Origin: Roseibium aggregatum
Lineage (GTDB): Bacteria; Pseudomonadota; Alphaproteobacteria; Rhizobiales; Stappiaceae
Length of the DNA: 64,000 nucleotides
Assembly (NCBI RefSeq): GCF_017309185.1
Contig: NZ_JAEKJZ010000007.1
Location: 186,001-250,000, forward strand
Direction of reading: 5' to 3'
A model generated the notes under the pieces. The model was not told the DNA's origin. It saw nothing but the letters and a program-made list of their open reading frames with translations, and did no database searches. Below, piece by piece: positions 46,294 through 54,889 of the stretch (position 1 is the stretch's first letter; each line of letters opens with the position of its first letter). A program made the translations under genes and the position numbers.

Positions 46294-47268
46294 ATGGGAC
46301 TGCTGGTCGACGGCACCTGGAAGGACAAATGGTACGACACGAAGTCAACCGGCGGTAAATTCGTCCGCGAAGACGCCGCCTTCCGGAACTGGATTACCGC
46401 GGACGGGTCGCCAGGCCCGAACGGCACCGGCGGCTTCAAGGCGGAAGCGGACCGATATCACCTGTTCGTTTCCTATGCCTGCCCGTGGGCGCACCGGACG
46501 CTTGTCTTCCGCAAGCTGAAAAAGCTCGAGGAGATTGTGTCCGTGACCGCAGTCAAGCCGCTCATGCTGGAAAACGGCTGGGAGTTTCCGGAGGTCGAGC
46601 CGCTTACCGGCGCGAAATACGCCTGGCACATATATGCCAAGGCCAAGCCGGACTATACCGGCCGGGCGACGGTACCGATCCTGTGGGACCGGAAAAACGA
46701 GACCATCGTCAGCAACGAGTCTTCCGAAATCATTCGGATGTTCAACACCGCTTTTGACGGGCTGACCGCTTCAACGGCGGATTTCTACCCCCAGGAGCTC
46801 CGCTCCGAAATCGACGCGATCAACGAGCGGGTCTACCACACCGTCAACAACGGCGTTTACAAGTCCGGCTTCGCGACCACCCAGCAGGCGTACGAAGAGG
46901 CGGTGCATGCCCTGTTCGATACTCTCGACTTCCTGGAAGACCGCCTGTCGTTCCGGCGCTACCTCGCCGGCGACCGGCTGACGGAAGCCGACTGGCGCCT
47001 GTTCACCACCCTCGTCCGGTTCGACGCTGTCTACGTCGGCCATTTCAAGTGCAACGTGCGCAGGATCGAGGACTACCCGAATCTCTCGAACTATCTCCGT
47101 GAGCTTTACCAGATGCCCGGAATCGCGGAGACGGTGGACATGGCGACGATCAAGGAACACTACTACGGCTCCCACGAGTCGATTAATCCCACCCGCGTCG
47201 TTCCCGTAGGTCCGGACCTGAATTTCGAACGGCCCCACGACCGGAACAGGCTCAAGACCGCCGCCTGA
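46294..47268 (+). CDS. yqjG: Glutathionyl-hydroquinone reductase (Xi-class GST)
   Basis: This cytosolic enzyme removes glutathione from glutathionyl-hydroquinones. The 324-residue length fits the Xi class. The catalytic CPWA motif is Cys63-Pro-Trp-Ala66 within SYACPWAHRTL. The C-terminal helical domain has YKSGFATTQQAYEEAVHALFDTLD and YLAGDRLTEADWRLFTTLVRFD, both diagnostic. An AAGGAGA site precedes the ATG. Confidence 0.93.
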   Translation: MGLLVDGTWKDKWYDTKSTGGKFVREDAAFRNWITADGSPGPNGTGGFKAEADRYHLFVSYACPWAHRTLVFRKLKKLEEIVSVTAVKPLMLENGWEFPEVEPLTGAKYAWHIYAKAKPDYTGRATVPILWDRKNETIVSNESSEIIRMFNTAFDGLTASTADFYPQELRSEIDAINERVYHTVNNGVYKSGFATTQQAYEEAVHALFDTLDFLEDRLSFRRYLAGDRLTEADWRLFTTLVRFDAVYVGHFKCNVRRIEDYPNLSNYLRELYQMPGIAETVDMATIKEHYYGSHESINPTRVVPVGPDLNFERPHDRNRLKTAA

Positions 47269-47288
47269 GCGATAACAGCTTCAGCTGA

Positions 47289-47324
47289 CATCCGTCGGCC
47301 TCATCGTGATGAGGCCGACGGATG
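47289..47324. terminator. Perfect 17-bp inverted repeat between convergent genes
   Basis: CATCCGTCGGCCTCATC pairs fully with GATGAGGCCGACGGATG around a GT loop. It lies 21 bases after the glutathionyl-hydroquinone reductase stop and 26 bases before the stop of the convergent Nudix gene. No T-run flanks it, but position and strength suggest a two-way transcription stop. Confidence 0.75.
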
Positions 47325-47349
47325 CGGAAAGACAGTTTGAGGCTCTCCC

Positions 47350-47835
47350 TTACCAACGGCCTCCGGTCGGGAAAGCCCCCGCCTTGTGTTCCGCGAGCCG
47401 CCGCGCGGTCGCCGCGCTCAGGCCCTGGGGAAGCGCTTCCAGATCGAAGAAATCCGCTTCGAGGATTTCGGCGTTTGGGGCCAGGAAGTTTTCCCCCCGC
47501 GACCAGGCCTGCAGGTGGAACAGGCCGACGTGGTCCCGGCCGGTCGCTTCCTGATTGAGGTAGATGTTGAGAAACGCGGGCGTCTCGACGGCAACGATCC
47601 CCGCCTCCTCCCGAACCTCCCGGCACGCGGCTTCGTCGAGACTCTCGCCACCGTCGACGCCCCCGCCCGGAAGATACCATCCCTCGAGGTAACTGTGGCG
47701 GACCAGCAGAACCCGGTTCAGCTCGTCTTCCACGATTACCCGGACTCCCAGGCTGTACGGATTGCGGACCAGGCAATAGGACTGCACCAGACGCTTGGTC
47801 CAACGCTTTGGAAGCAAAGACAAAATCTTCAACAT
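47350..47835 (-). CDS. Nudix hydrolase
   Basis: This 161-residue pyrophosphohydrolase has a complete Nudix box GGGVDGGESLDEAACREVREEAGI near residues 57-80, preceded by VLLVRHSYLEGWYLPGG. A specific substrate cannot be read. The N-terminal ~35 residues are basic with an aromatic stretch (RLVQSYCLVRNPYSLGVRVIV). Confidence 0.9.
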   Translation of the reverse strand: MLKILSLLPKRWTKRLVQSYCLVRNPYSLGVRVIVEDELNRVLLVRHSYLEGWYLPGGGVDGGESLDEAACREVREEAGIVAVETPAFLNIYLNQEATGRDHVGLFHLQAWSRGENFLAPNAEILEADFFDLEALPQGLSAATARRLAEHKAGAFPTGGRW

Positions 47836-48010
47836 AAGCTGCGGTCCACGCCCTCAATAGTTGAATAAATACTTCATTAACCCATGCACGCAACGCAAAG
47901 CAGCCCTCGCAGAATAGCGCTCCTCTTTCAGGCAATCGATGCCTATATATCGGGCAATATGATGTTTTTGAGGGCAATGCCGCCCTCTGTATTCCAAGAT
48001 AGGAAACCCG

Positions 48011-48130
48011 ATGTTCAACGCTCTGTTCGGCAAGCGCCGTCGCCGCCACTCGCACTACCAGTGGAAACCCGCCATCGATCTGTCCAACCCGCGCGTCGCC
48101 GCGACCTTGATCACCTTCTCCTCCAACTAA
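48011..48130 (+). CDS. Orphan 39-residue basic small protein
   Basis: The frame begins MFNALFGKRRRRHSHYQWKP and ends in an uncharged Ser/Thr-rich tail (ATLITFSSN). An AGGAAACCC ribosome site precedes the ATG. A second small gene follows 31 bases later with the same AGGAAACCC-ATG leader, and a terminator-like hairpin closes the pair. The basic Arg cluster could bind nucleic acid or membrane. No family is recognised. Confidence 0.5.
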   Translation: MFNALFGKRRRRHSHYQWKPAIDLSNPRVAATLITFSSN

Positions 48131-48161
48131 GGTTGAGGAAAAGGGTTCGTGGAGGAAACCC

Positions 48162-48293
48162 ATGTTTGGATTCGTGAATGTTATCGGCGCCACCCTGCGC
48201 GAGACCACGCTCTCCGCGGAAGGCGATGCCCCGAAGGCTCCGAAAACCGCACCGGCGCTCAAGCCGGTCAAGGCAGGCAGGCCGGTAAAGTAA
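48162..48293 (+). CDS. Orphan 43-residue small protein, second of a pair
   Basis: The frame starts MFGFVNVIGATLRETTLSAE and ends in a Pro/Ala/Lys-rich tail (KAPKTAPALKPVKAGRPVK). GGAGG lies 6 bases upstream of the ATG, a strong site. Both members of the pair start with Met-Phe and carry basic residues, so they may be related or co-functional. No family is recognised. Confidence 0.5.
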   Translation: MFGFVNVIGATLRETTLSAEGDAPKAPKTAPALKPVKAGRPVK

Positions 48294-48336
48294 CGGACGT
48301 CCGTTCCGGTTCCGGCGTGGCAAAGCCACCTGTTTG

Positions 48337-48379
48337 AAGGCGCTCCGTCATTTCCCCTTGACGCGGCGCCTTTCGTTTT
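48337..48379 (+). terminator. Terminator-like hairpin after the small-ORF pair
   Basis: AAGGCGCTCCGTCA (48337-48350) pairs at 12 of 14 positions with TGACGCGGCGCCTT (48359-48372), followed by TCGTTTTG. It lies 43 bases after the second small ORF and immediately before the metallophosphoesterase gene. Confidence 0.65.
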
Positions 48380-48392
48380 GAAGATGCGCCTC

Positions 48393-49319
48393 ATGTCCAG
48401 CTTCAAACTCGCGCATCTTTCAGATCCCCACCTTGGCCCCCTTCCGGACCCCAAGCTGCTCCAGCTGTTTTCAAAACGTTTCCTGGGCTATCTGAATTGG
48501 CAGCGGCACCGCTCCAAGATCATGGGCGCCAGCTACCTGGATAGGCTGATTGAGGACATGAAGGCCAAGGCGCCGGATCATATCGCAATCACCGGCGACC
48601 TGGTCAACATCGCGCTCCCGCTCGAAATCAGCGGTGCGAGATCCTGGCTGGAAGAGATCGGCGAGCCACGAAATGTCTCTGTCGTTCCCGGCAACCACGA
48701 CGCGTATGTTCCAGGCGCGGTCCGCAAGGCCCGCGCCGCCTGGTGGCCCTATATGTGCGCCGACGATGCGCCGGCCGCCCCCGAGGAAGACACGCGGATG
48801 GAAGCGACCTTCCCCTACATACGCAAACGCGGCGACATCGCCCTGATCGGCGTGACCACTGGCCGGGCCAGTGCCCCCTGGTTTGCAACGGGACGGGTCG
48901 GAAGCAAACAGAGCAAACGGCTTCGCGCCATCCTGGAAGACCTTGGCCGGCAGCCCCTTTTCCGCGTCGTCATGCTGCATCATCCGCCCTTCAAAGACGC
49001 CACCCGCTGGCACAAGCGCCTCTCGGATGCCTCGCGCGTCCGTGCAGCCATCAAACGCGCCGGCGCGGAACTGATCCTGCACGGCCATACGCATATCGAC
49101 AGTTTCGAGAGCATCGAAGGTCCGAACGGTCCCGTCCCGGTGGTCGGCGTCCCCTCGGCGACAAGTGCGCCGGGCGGTAAGAAACCCGCAGCCCGCTACA
49201 ACCTGTTCACGATCGAAAAGACTGGTTCCGGCTGGTCCTGCAGCATGCAAGAACACGGTTTCGCGGCGCCTGACACCCCCGTTTCCATGATGTCGGAGCG
49301 GCAGGTCGCAATCCCGTAA
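48393..49319 (+). CDS. Metallophosphoesterase (calcineurin-like)
   Basis: This 308-residue predicted cytosolic phosphoesterase keeps the five metal motifs: LSDPHLG, TGDLVN, PGNHDAY, LHHPPF and LHGHTHID. The substrate (phosphodiester, cyclic nucleotide or lipid) is not evident. ATG 48393 has GAAG at a normal spacing; ATG 48384 and TTG 48378 are in-frame alternatives, but 48378 overlaps the hairpin tail. Confidence 0.9.
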   Translation: MSSFKLAHLSDPHLGPLPDPKLLQLFSKRFLGYLNWQRHRSKIMGASYLDRLIEDMKAKAPDHIAITGDLVNIALPLEISGARSWLEEIGEPRNVSVVPGNHDAYVPGAVRKARAAWWPYMCADDAPAAPEEDTRMEATFPYIRKRGDIALIGVTTGRASAPWFATGRVGSKQSKRLRAILEDLGRQPLFRVVMLHHPPFKDATRWHKRLSDASRVRAAIKRAGAELILHGHTHIDSFESIEGPNGPVPVVGVPSATSAPGGKKPAARYNLFTIEKTGSGWSCSMQEHGFAAPDTPVSMMSERQVAIP

Positions 49320-49450
49320 GACCGCCTCGGCGTTCGTCAGGGTCCGGATTCAGGGTTTCATAGACTGACGCCGCCCCTGGCGACCGCGCCCGCGCTTACA
49401 TCGTCAAGCATTGCGAACGGCCGGGCGCCCGCTCGCGCGCAGGCGACAGG

Positions 49451-50032
49451 TCAAAGGGGATTGGCGAACCAGGCGAAGGCCACAAGGCCAGCCGCACCGG
49501 CCGCAAGGCCGATGACGAACGACCCCGCAACTGTCAGCCAGGGCGCCCTGCCGTCCTCGGCGCGGACAGCCTTGCTGTCGAGCGCCACCTGGCGAAGCCG
49601 GTTGTTAAGCCAATCGCCTTCCAGCGCCTTTTCCCGCTCCAGGACGCGCTCGGCGATATATTCCGTCAGGCAATCCGCCATGTCGTCGATATTCGCGGTT
49701 TCCAGGATGACCACCCGGCCAAGCCGGGTATCCTTTAAAAACCGGTAGGTCCGCCGGTCGCCACCGACCGCCACGTGGCTGGTTGCATCGATCCACAGGC
49801 GCGGCGTGGACCCGGGCAGGATCTGCAAAGAGAACTGATCGTCGTCTTCGGGAATTTCCTTGAAGACGTCCTTCAACTCGTCGGCGAGCATGTCCAGGCG
49901 GGCGCGCTCGGTGTCCTGAAGTTCCACGACCACATCCGAGCGCTCCACCTCGCCGAGCTGAACCTTGCGGATCGCGTCGCGCAAGGAGCGCATGCGTGTG
50001 TGCGGAACAACGTTATCCTGCATTTCGGACAT
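49451..50032 (-). CDS. Tail-anchored membrane protein of unknown function
   Basis: This 193-residue protein has a soluble, acidic N-terminal region (~1-160) with helical, charge-rich stretches and a single C-terminal membrane helix (LTVAGSFVIGLAAGAAGLVAFAWF) ending two residues before the stop. ATG 50032 (MSEMQDNVV) is chosen; an upstream TTG at 50083 lacks a spaced ribosome site. I do not recognise the family. Confidence 0.75.
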   Translation of the reverse strand: MSEMQDNVVPHTRMRSLRDAIRKVQLGEVERSDVVVELQDTERARLDMLADELKDVFKEIPEDDDQFSLQILPGSTPRLWIDATSHVAVGGDRRTYRFLKDTRLGRVVILETANIDDMADCLTEYIAERVLEREKALEGDWLNNRLRQVALDSKAVRAEDGRAPWLTVAGSFVIGLAAGAAGLVAFAWFANPL

Positions 50033-50152
50033 GAGGCGTCTGACTCCGTATCTACTGCCCTTGGTCAACAGAGTCTTAACCAACTCCTACCGGGACGAAA
50101 CCGCGACGAGCGCTTTACCACCAGCTATCCACCGGCAATGCTCTGAACATGG

Positions 50153-50166
50153 TTAACGCATATTAA
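50153..50166. promoter_or_regulatory. CtrA-like half-site pair with 6-base spacer
   Basis: TTAA (50153-50156) and TTAA (50163-50166) are separated by CGCATA, one base short of the consensus N7 spacing. It lies 30 bases before a 43-codon frame and about 120 bases upstream of the tail-anchored gene. Weak evidence. Confidence 0.25.
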
Positions 50167-50195
50167 GGGAATTTTGGCCACCAGGGTACGGTTTC

Positions 50196-50327
50196 ATGAA
50201 TTTCAGTTCCGCGATGGATCTTGAGGGTGCCAATCCGGCTTTGGAGAACGGTATCAAAGCCTTTTCACCATTCATTCTCATGGCTTGCAGGTTTCTTCGC
50301 GCTCTTCTGCACCGGATTGGCGCCTGA
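50196..50327 (+). CDS. Possible 43-residue small protein
   Basis: An open frame starts MNFSSAMDLEGANPALENGI and has a hydrophobic Cys/Leu-rich segment near its C-terminus. AGGGT lies 11 bases before the ATG, a weak ribosome site. It occupies the gap between the tail-anchored gene and mtnA. No family is recognised and it may be chance. Confidence 0.3.
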   Translation: MNFSSAMDLEGANPALENGIKAFSPFILMACRFLRALLHRIGA

Positions 50328-50428
50328 AGCGTGCATTCAGGGAATACCCCCGAGCCTGCACGGCCGGCTGGCCCGGGCGCCTGTCATGAGGTATGCAGGA
50401 AGAACGCGGTCATCCGGGAGGCATCGCC

Positions 50429-51535
50429 ATGAATGTGGACGGCAAGAAATATCGCACGATCTGGCTTTCGGAAGACGGCAGCGCGGTCGAGATCATCGAC
50501 CAGACGAAATTCCCCTACGCCTTCGAGATCGCCCGGCTCGAGACAATGGAAGACGCCGCCCACGCCATCCGCGTGATGCAGGTCCGCGGCGCGCCGCTGA
50601 TCGGGGCAACCGCCGCCTACGGCGTAGCGCTTGCCATGCGCGCCGATCCGTCCGACGCAGCCCTGCACGAGGCTTGCTCCGCTCTTCTCCAGACGCGGCC
50701 CACCGCCGTCAACCTGCACTGGGCCCTCGACAAGGCGCGCAAGTCACTCATTCAGATTGCCCCGGACTCCCGCGCGCAAGCCGCCTTCGCGCTCGCAAAC
50801 GAGATCTGCGACGAGGACATCGCCATCAACATGGCGATCGGCATGCACGGTATGGAACTGATCGTGGAGATCGCCAAGACCAAGCGCGAGGGCGAGCCGG
50901 TCAACATCCTGACCCATTGCAACGCCGGATGGCTCGCGACTGTCGACTGGGGCACGGCGACCGCGCCCGTCTACATGTCCCATGACAGCGGCATTGCCGT
51001 TCATGTCTGGGTCGACGAGACCCGCCCGCGTAACCAGGGCGCTTTCCTGACGGCCTGGGAACTCGGCCATCACGGTGTGCCGCACACCGTCATCGTCGAC
51101 AACGCCGGCGGCCATCTGATGCAGCACGGCGAAGTGGACATGGTGATCGTCGGCACCGACCGGACGACAGCGACCGGCGACGTCTGCAACAAGATCGGCA
51201 CCTATCTGAAGGCACTTGCCGCCAAGGACAACGGCGTGCCCTTCTATGTGGCGCTGCCATCGCCGACCATCGATTTTTCCCTCTCCGACGGCGTGCGCGA
51301 AATTCCCATCGAGGAACGCGGCGGCGAGGAAGTCAGCCGCATGACCGGACGCAGCCAGAACGGCGCCATCGAAACCATCGACATCGTCGCCGAGGGCTCT
51401 GACGTCGGCAACCCCGCCTTCGACGTAACTCCTGCCCGGCTGGTGACCGGCCTCATCACCGAACGCGGTGTTCTGGCGGCGAACCGTCAGGCGATTGCCG
51501 GAGCGTTTCCGGAGCGGGTCAAGGCAAGTGCCTAG
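50429..51535 (+). CDS. mtnA: S-methyl-5-thioribose-1-phosphate isomerase
   Basis: MtnA converts methylthioribose-1-phosphate, made by MtnP, to methylthioribulose-1-phosphate in methionine salvage or related shunts. The 368 residues include MQVRGAPLIGATAAYGVALA, the catalytic Cys in LTHCNAGWLAT and the Asp in GTDRTTATGDVCNKIGTY. GGGAGG precedes ATG 50429; the frame extends to 50393 but that start lacks support. No mtnB, mtnC or mtnD genes are adjacent. Confidence 0.94.
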   Translation: MNVDGKKYRTIWLSEDGSAVEIIDQTKFPYAFEIARLETMEDAAHAIRVMQVRGAPLIGATAAYGVALAMRADPSDAALHEACSALLQTRPTAVNLHWALDKARKSLIQIAPDSRAQAAFALANEICDEDIAINMAIGMHGMELIVEIAKTKREGEPVNILTHCNAGWLATVDWGTATAPVYMSHDSGIAVHVWVDETRPRNQGAFLTAWELGHHGVPHTVIVDNAGGHLMQHGEVDMVIVGTDRTTATGDVCNKIGTYLKALAAKDNGVPFYVALPSPTIDFSLSDGVREIPIEERGGEEVSRMTGRSQNGAIETIDIVAEGSDVGNPAFDVTPARLVTGLITERGVLAANRQAIAGAFPERVKASA

Positions 51536-51557
51536 GTTTCACGATGGGGCCGCGGCA

Positions 51558-52181
51558 CTATTCCGAAGGGCCCTCGATCACCGGCACATGCGGCGCCTTG
51601 TCCTTCGGATAGAGACCTGAGAGACGTGGATCGTCGTCGACTTCGATGGCCCGCTTGTAGGGTTTGAAACCGCAGGACATGTAGAATCCGATGGCCTGCG
51701 GGCTGTCGCCCGTACAGGTGTGTACCCAGAACCTCTCCGTATCCGGCCGCGACCAGACCCTTTCGACGGCCTGAGCCATAAGCCAACGCCCCGCGCCGCC
51801 GCCGATCGCCTCCGGGATCAGGCCGAAGTAGGCAAGTTCCGGCTCCGCCGGATTGGCAAAGTCGAGTTCCAGGATACCCACCGGTTTACCGTCAACGATC
51901 GGGCGGAAACTCTCCCGGGTCGGTTCCGCGAGCAGGGCCGCGAGTCCGGCATCGTCCAGTGTCAGGCGCCCGAACCAGATCCAGTCGCCGCCGACCTGCC
52001 TGAAAAGAGCGCGATACTCCTCGAGATCCGGTTCGTGCCAGCGTTCCAGGACGAGGTCCGGCCGCGGCCGCGACAGCGGCTGGTCGGGGGCCTTGAGCAT
52101 TTCCAGAAAGGTCACGACAAAGGCCACCTTGCCTTCGGGAATATCCGTATAGCCGTTCAAATCGATCAGCGTTTCGTGCAT
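51558..52181 (-). CDS. GNAT family N-acetyltransferase
   Basis: This acetyltransferase of 207 residues has PVGILELDFANPAEPELAYFGLIPEAIGGGAGRWLMAQAVERVW, an atypical but recognisable acetyl-CoA loop, and ATGFYMSCGF-type end (AIGFYMSCGFKPYKRAIE). The ATG at 52181 has an AAAGGG element; the frame extends to 52274 without support. A perfect CtrA-type box lies about 86 bases upstream but faces the orphan gene more closely. Confidence 0.85.
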   Translation of the reverse strand: MHETLIDLNGYTDIPEGKVAFVVTFLEMLKAPDQPLSRPRPDLVLERWHEPDLEEYRALFRQVGGDWIWFGRLTLDDAGLAALLAEPTRESFRPIVDGKPVGILELDFANPAEPELAYFGLIPEAIGGGAGRWLMAQAVERVWSRPDTERFWVHTCTGDSPQAIGFYMSCGFKPYKRAIEVDDDPRLSGLYPKDKAPHVPVIEGPSE

Positions 52182-52266
52182 TGGTCGCCCTTTCACTTGT
52201 CCGTGCCGAACCTGATACCAATCCAGCCCTGCCGCCCCAAGGCCGAAATTCGCGATTTGCGTTCGG

Positions 52267-52281
52267 TTAATCACCCGTTAA
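52267..52281. promoter_or_regulatory. CtrA-type box (perfect TTAA-N7-TTAA)
   Basis: TTAA (52267-52270), TCACCCG, TTAA (52278-52281) matches the CtrA consensus exactly. Its end is 45 bases before the ATG of the 91-residue orphan gene, the spacing expected of an activating box near -35. A CAGGAAAG ribosome site lies between. Confidence 0.65.
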
Positions 52282-52326
52282 CCATGCCGTGAGAAGCTGC
52301 CAGTCGTATCCAGGAAAGATGCGAAC

Positions 52327-52602
52327 ATGCCTAAAGTCGGAAACTACGTTCAACGCGATTATCACTCCAGGTTCCGCTCGCAGCGGAAGTCGACGTGGTC
52401 CGACTACAACAAATCCTGGAGCCAGCGCCGCGCCGCCTCGGCGGAAAAAATGCAGCAGCTGCGCAACGTCGCCGCGTCCTTCACGACGATCAGCACCGAC
52501 GCTTCACTGGCCACGACCTCCTTTGTCATGCAAAACACCGGCTCCAGCACAAGCTACGCCAGCCCGACGGCGGTGATGTCGCGTATCAGCAAATACGTCT
52601 GA
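52327..52602 (+). CDS. Orphan 91-residue protein, candidate CtrA-regulated flagellar-linked gene
   Basis: The protein has a basic, aromatic N-terminal part (VQRDYHSRFRSQRKSTWSDY), a short helical stretch (AASAEKMQQLRNVAA) and a Ser/Thr-rich, uncharged C-terminal half. It has no membrane helix or signal peptide. CAGGAAAG precedes the ATG. A perfect CtrA-type box is 45 bases upstream, and it converges on flhA. I recognise no family; a motility or polar role is inference from context. Confidence 0.75.
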   Translation: MPKVGNYVQRDYHSRFRSQRKSTWSDYNKSWSQRRAASAEKMQQLRNVAASFTTISTDASLATTSFVMQNTGSSTSYASPTAVMSRISKYV

Positions 52603-52640
52603 AGACTCCGGATGCGCCGGCGCTACTCCTGGAGCAGCGC

Positions 52641-54827
52641 TCAGATCGAGCCGATGGTTTTCAGCTTGATGCGGGGATGAACCTCGGCCTGGCTCATGAC
52701 GGTTGTATGCGCCCGGAACCGCTCGACGATGGACCGTACGAACGGCCGGGTCTGCGGCGACGTCAGGAGAACGGGAACCTCGCCCTGCTGAGCGGCATCC
52801 TCGAAGGCGTCGCGCACGCGGCCGACAAACTCCTGCAGCTTGCTCGGCTGCATGGCGAGCTGACGGTCGTCGCCCTCGCCGACAATGGCTTCCAGAAACG
52901 CCTGCTCCCATTGCGGTGACAGCGCGATCAGCGGCAGATAGCCGCCCGGTGCCAGATTGGCCGCGCAGATCTGCCGGCCGAGCCGGGTGCGCACGTGCTC
53001 GGCGATGGTGTCGGTGTTGCGCGTCATGCCGGTCGCCTCGGAGACGCCTTCCAGGATCGTGCCCAGATCGCGCACCGAAATGCGTTCGTTCAGGAGGGTC
53101 TGCAGGACGCGTTGAATGCCCGAGACCGTGATCTGGGAGGGAATGAGATCCTCCACCAGCTTGGCCTGGTCGCCCTTCAGCTCCTTCAAGAGCTTCTGCA
53201 CATCGCCATAGGTCAGAAGCTCGCTGATGTTGGATTTGATCGTTTCCGTCAGATGGGTGGAGAGCACCGTCGCCGGATCGACCACCGTGTAACCGCGCAA
53301 CGAGGCGTCTTCTCGGTACTGCGCCTCGACCCAGGTTGCCGGCAGGCCGAACGTCGGCTCGGTCGTGTGGGTTCCCGGCAGCTTGACCTGCCCGCCCGCC
53401 GGATCCATCACCATGTAGTGGTTCGGATAGAGATTGCCGCGCCCGGCCTCCACTTCCTTGACCTTGATGACATAGTCGTTGGCTGCCAGCTGAATATTGT
53501 CCAGGATCCGGACGGGCGGCATGATCACGCCCATGTCGCCGGCCACCTGCCGGCGCAAAGCCTTGATCTGCTGTGTCAGCACGTCGGCATCGGACTGCGC
53601 CTTGCCGTTGATAAGCGGCAGCAGCGCGTAGCCGAGTTCGATCCGCAGCTCGTCCATCTTCAGCGCGTCGGTGATCGGCGGTTCGGGCGGCGGTTTCGGC
53701 GCGGCCTCGATGGCTTTTGCCTCGGCCACCTTGGCCGCTTCCTTTTTCTTCTTCGCGCCGACCTGATAAGCCAGATAGGCAGCCCCACCGGCCAGGCCGA
53801 GGAACGGCACCATCGGCATGCCCGGCAGCATCGCCAGGATCACCATGACCGCCGCCGACATGCCGAGCGCCTTCGGGTAACCGGTGAACTGCGCCGACAG
53901 GGCCTTGTCGGCCGCGCCGTGCACACCGGCTTTGGAGACGAGAAGGCCCGCCGCGGTCGAAACGATCAGCGCCGGGATCTGCGACACCAGGCCGTCGCCG
54001 ATGGTCAGAAGCGTGTAGTTGTTGGCCGCTTCCGAAAAGGACAGCTCCATCTGGCCGACGCCGATGAAGATCCCGCCCAGGATATTGATGAATGTGATCA
54101 GAAGCCCGGCGATGGCATCGCCGCGCACGAATTTGGAAGCACCGTCCATCGCCCCGAAGAACGCGCTTTCGTCCTCGAGCGCCTTGCGCCGGACCTTCGC
54201 CTCCGCCTCGTCGATGAGACCGGCCGACAGGTCCGCGTCGATCGCCATCTGCTTGCCCGGCATCGCATCGAGGGTGAAGCGCGCCGCGACTTCCGCGATA
54301 CGGCCCGAACCCTTGGTGATGACGACGAAGTTCACGATCACCAGGATCGCGAAGACGATGATCCCGATGACGAAGTTCCCGCCCATGACGAGATTGCCGA
54401 AGGACTGAATGACGTTTCCGGCCGCCGCGGTACCCTCGTGACCGTTGGCGAGGATCAGCCGGGTCGACGAAATGTTGAGACCGAGCCGCAACATGGTCGC
54501 GATCAGGAGAACGGTCGGAAAGGAGGAGAACTCCAGCGGCCGCTGAATGAACAGGCCGGTCATCAGGATCATGACCGAAAAGATGATCGACACCGCGAGA
54601 AACGTGTCGAGCATCATCGGCGGCATCGGCAGGATCAGAAGCGTCAGGATGACCAGAATACCGGTGGCAAGGCCAACGTCACCCTTGCGCAGGGTATCGA
54701 TCAGTTCCTGAAGGGTCGGAAAACCGGAAACGCCGGCCGCCTGCGGCGCCGCTGCCGCCGGCTGATCCGCCGCCGGGCCCGCGGGGGTCCCGCCCCCCTG
54801 TTGTCCGCCTGCCGCCGTGTCCGACAT
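52641..54827 (-). CDS. flhA: Flagellar export apparatus protein FlhA
   Basis: FlhA is the major membrane component of the flagellar type III export gate. The 728 residues contain an N-terminal low-complexity Gln/Ala/Pro stretch, about eight membrane helices (~50-330), the conserved FHIPEP-family loop FTLDAMPGKQMAIDADLSAGLIDEAEAKVRRKALE, and a cytosolic C-terminal domain that binds chaperone-substrate complexes. It follows flbD by 62 bases and is the last gene of the fliF operon. Confidence 0.96.
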   Translation of the reverse strand: MSDTAAGGQQGGGTPAGPAADQPAAAAPQAAGVSGFPTLQELIDTLRKGDVGLATGILVILTLLILPMPPMMLDTFLAVSIIFSVMILMTGLFIQRPLEFSSFPTVLLIATMLRLGLNISSTRLILANGHEGTAAAGNVIQSFGNLVMGGNFVIGIIVFAILVIVNFVVITKGSGRIAEVAARFTLDAMPGKQMAIDADLSAGLIDEAEAKVRRKALEDESAFFGAMDGASKFVRGDAIAGLLITFINILGGIFIGVGQMELSFSEAANNYTLLTIGDGLVSQIPALIVSTAAGLLVSKAGVHGAADKALSAQFTGYPKALGMSAAVMVILAMLPGMPMVPFLGLAGGAAYLAYQVGAKKKKEAAKVAEAKAIEAAPKPPPEPPITDALKMDELRIELGYALLPLINGKAQSDADVLTQQIKALRRQVAGDMGVIMPPVRILDNIQLAANDYVIKVKEVEAGRGNLYPNHYMVMDPAGGQVKLPGTHTTEPTFGLPATWVEAQYREDASLRGYTVVDPATVLSTHLTETIKSNISELLTYGDVQKLLKELKGDQAKLVEDLIPSQITVSGIQRVLQTLLNERISVRDLGTILEGVSEATGMTRNTDTIAEHVRTRLGRQICAANLAPGGYLPLIALSPQWEQAFLEAIVGEGDDRQLAMQPSKLQEFVGRVRDAFEDAAQQGEVPVLLTSPQTRPFVRSIVERFRAHTTVMSQAEVHPRIKLKTIGSI

Positions 54828-54889
54828 TCTTAAACCCGGTTTCCAGCCCCTACCGGGCCGTCAGTTGATACCGCCTGCGATTTCATGCG

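Noticed and set aside
50033..50428. A SAM-type riboswitch upstream of mtnA
   Set aside because: I looked for SAM-II-like conserved elements and pairing and found none; the gap shows only a short frame and a TTAA pair.
52995..54833. A 612-codon plus-strand open frame
   Set aside because: It is antisense to flhA, which is unmistakable; the product is His/Arg/Asp-rich without a fold.
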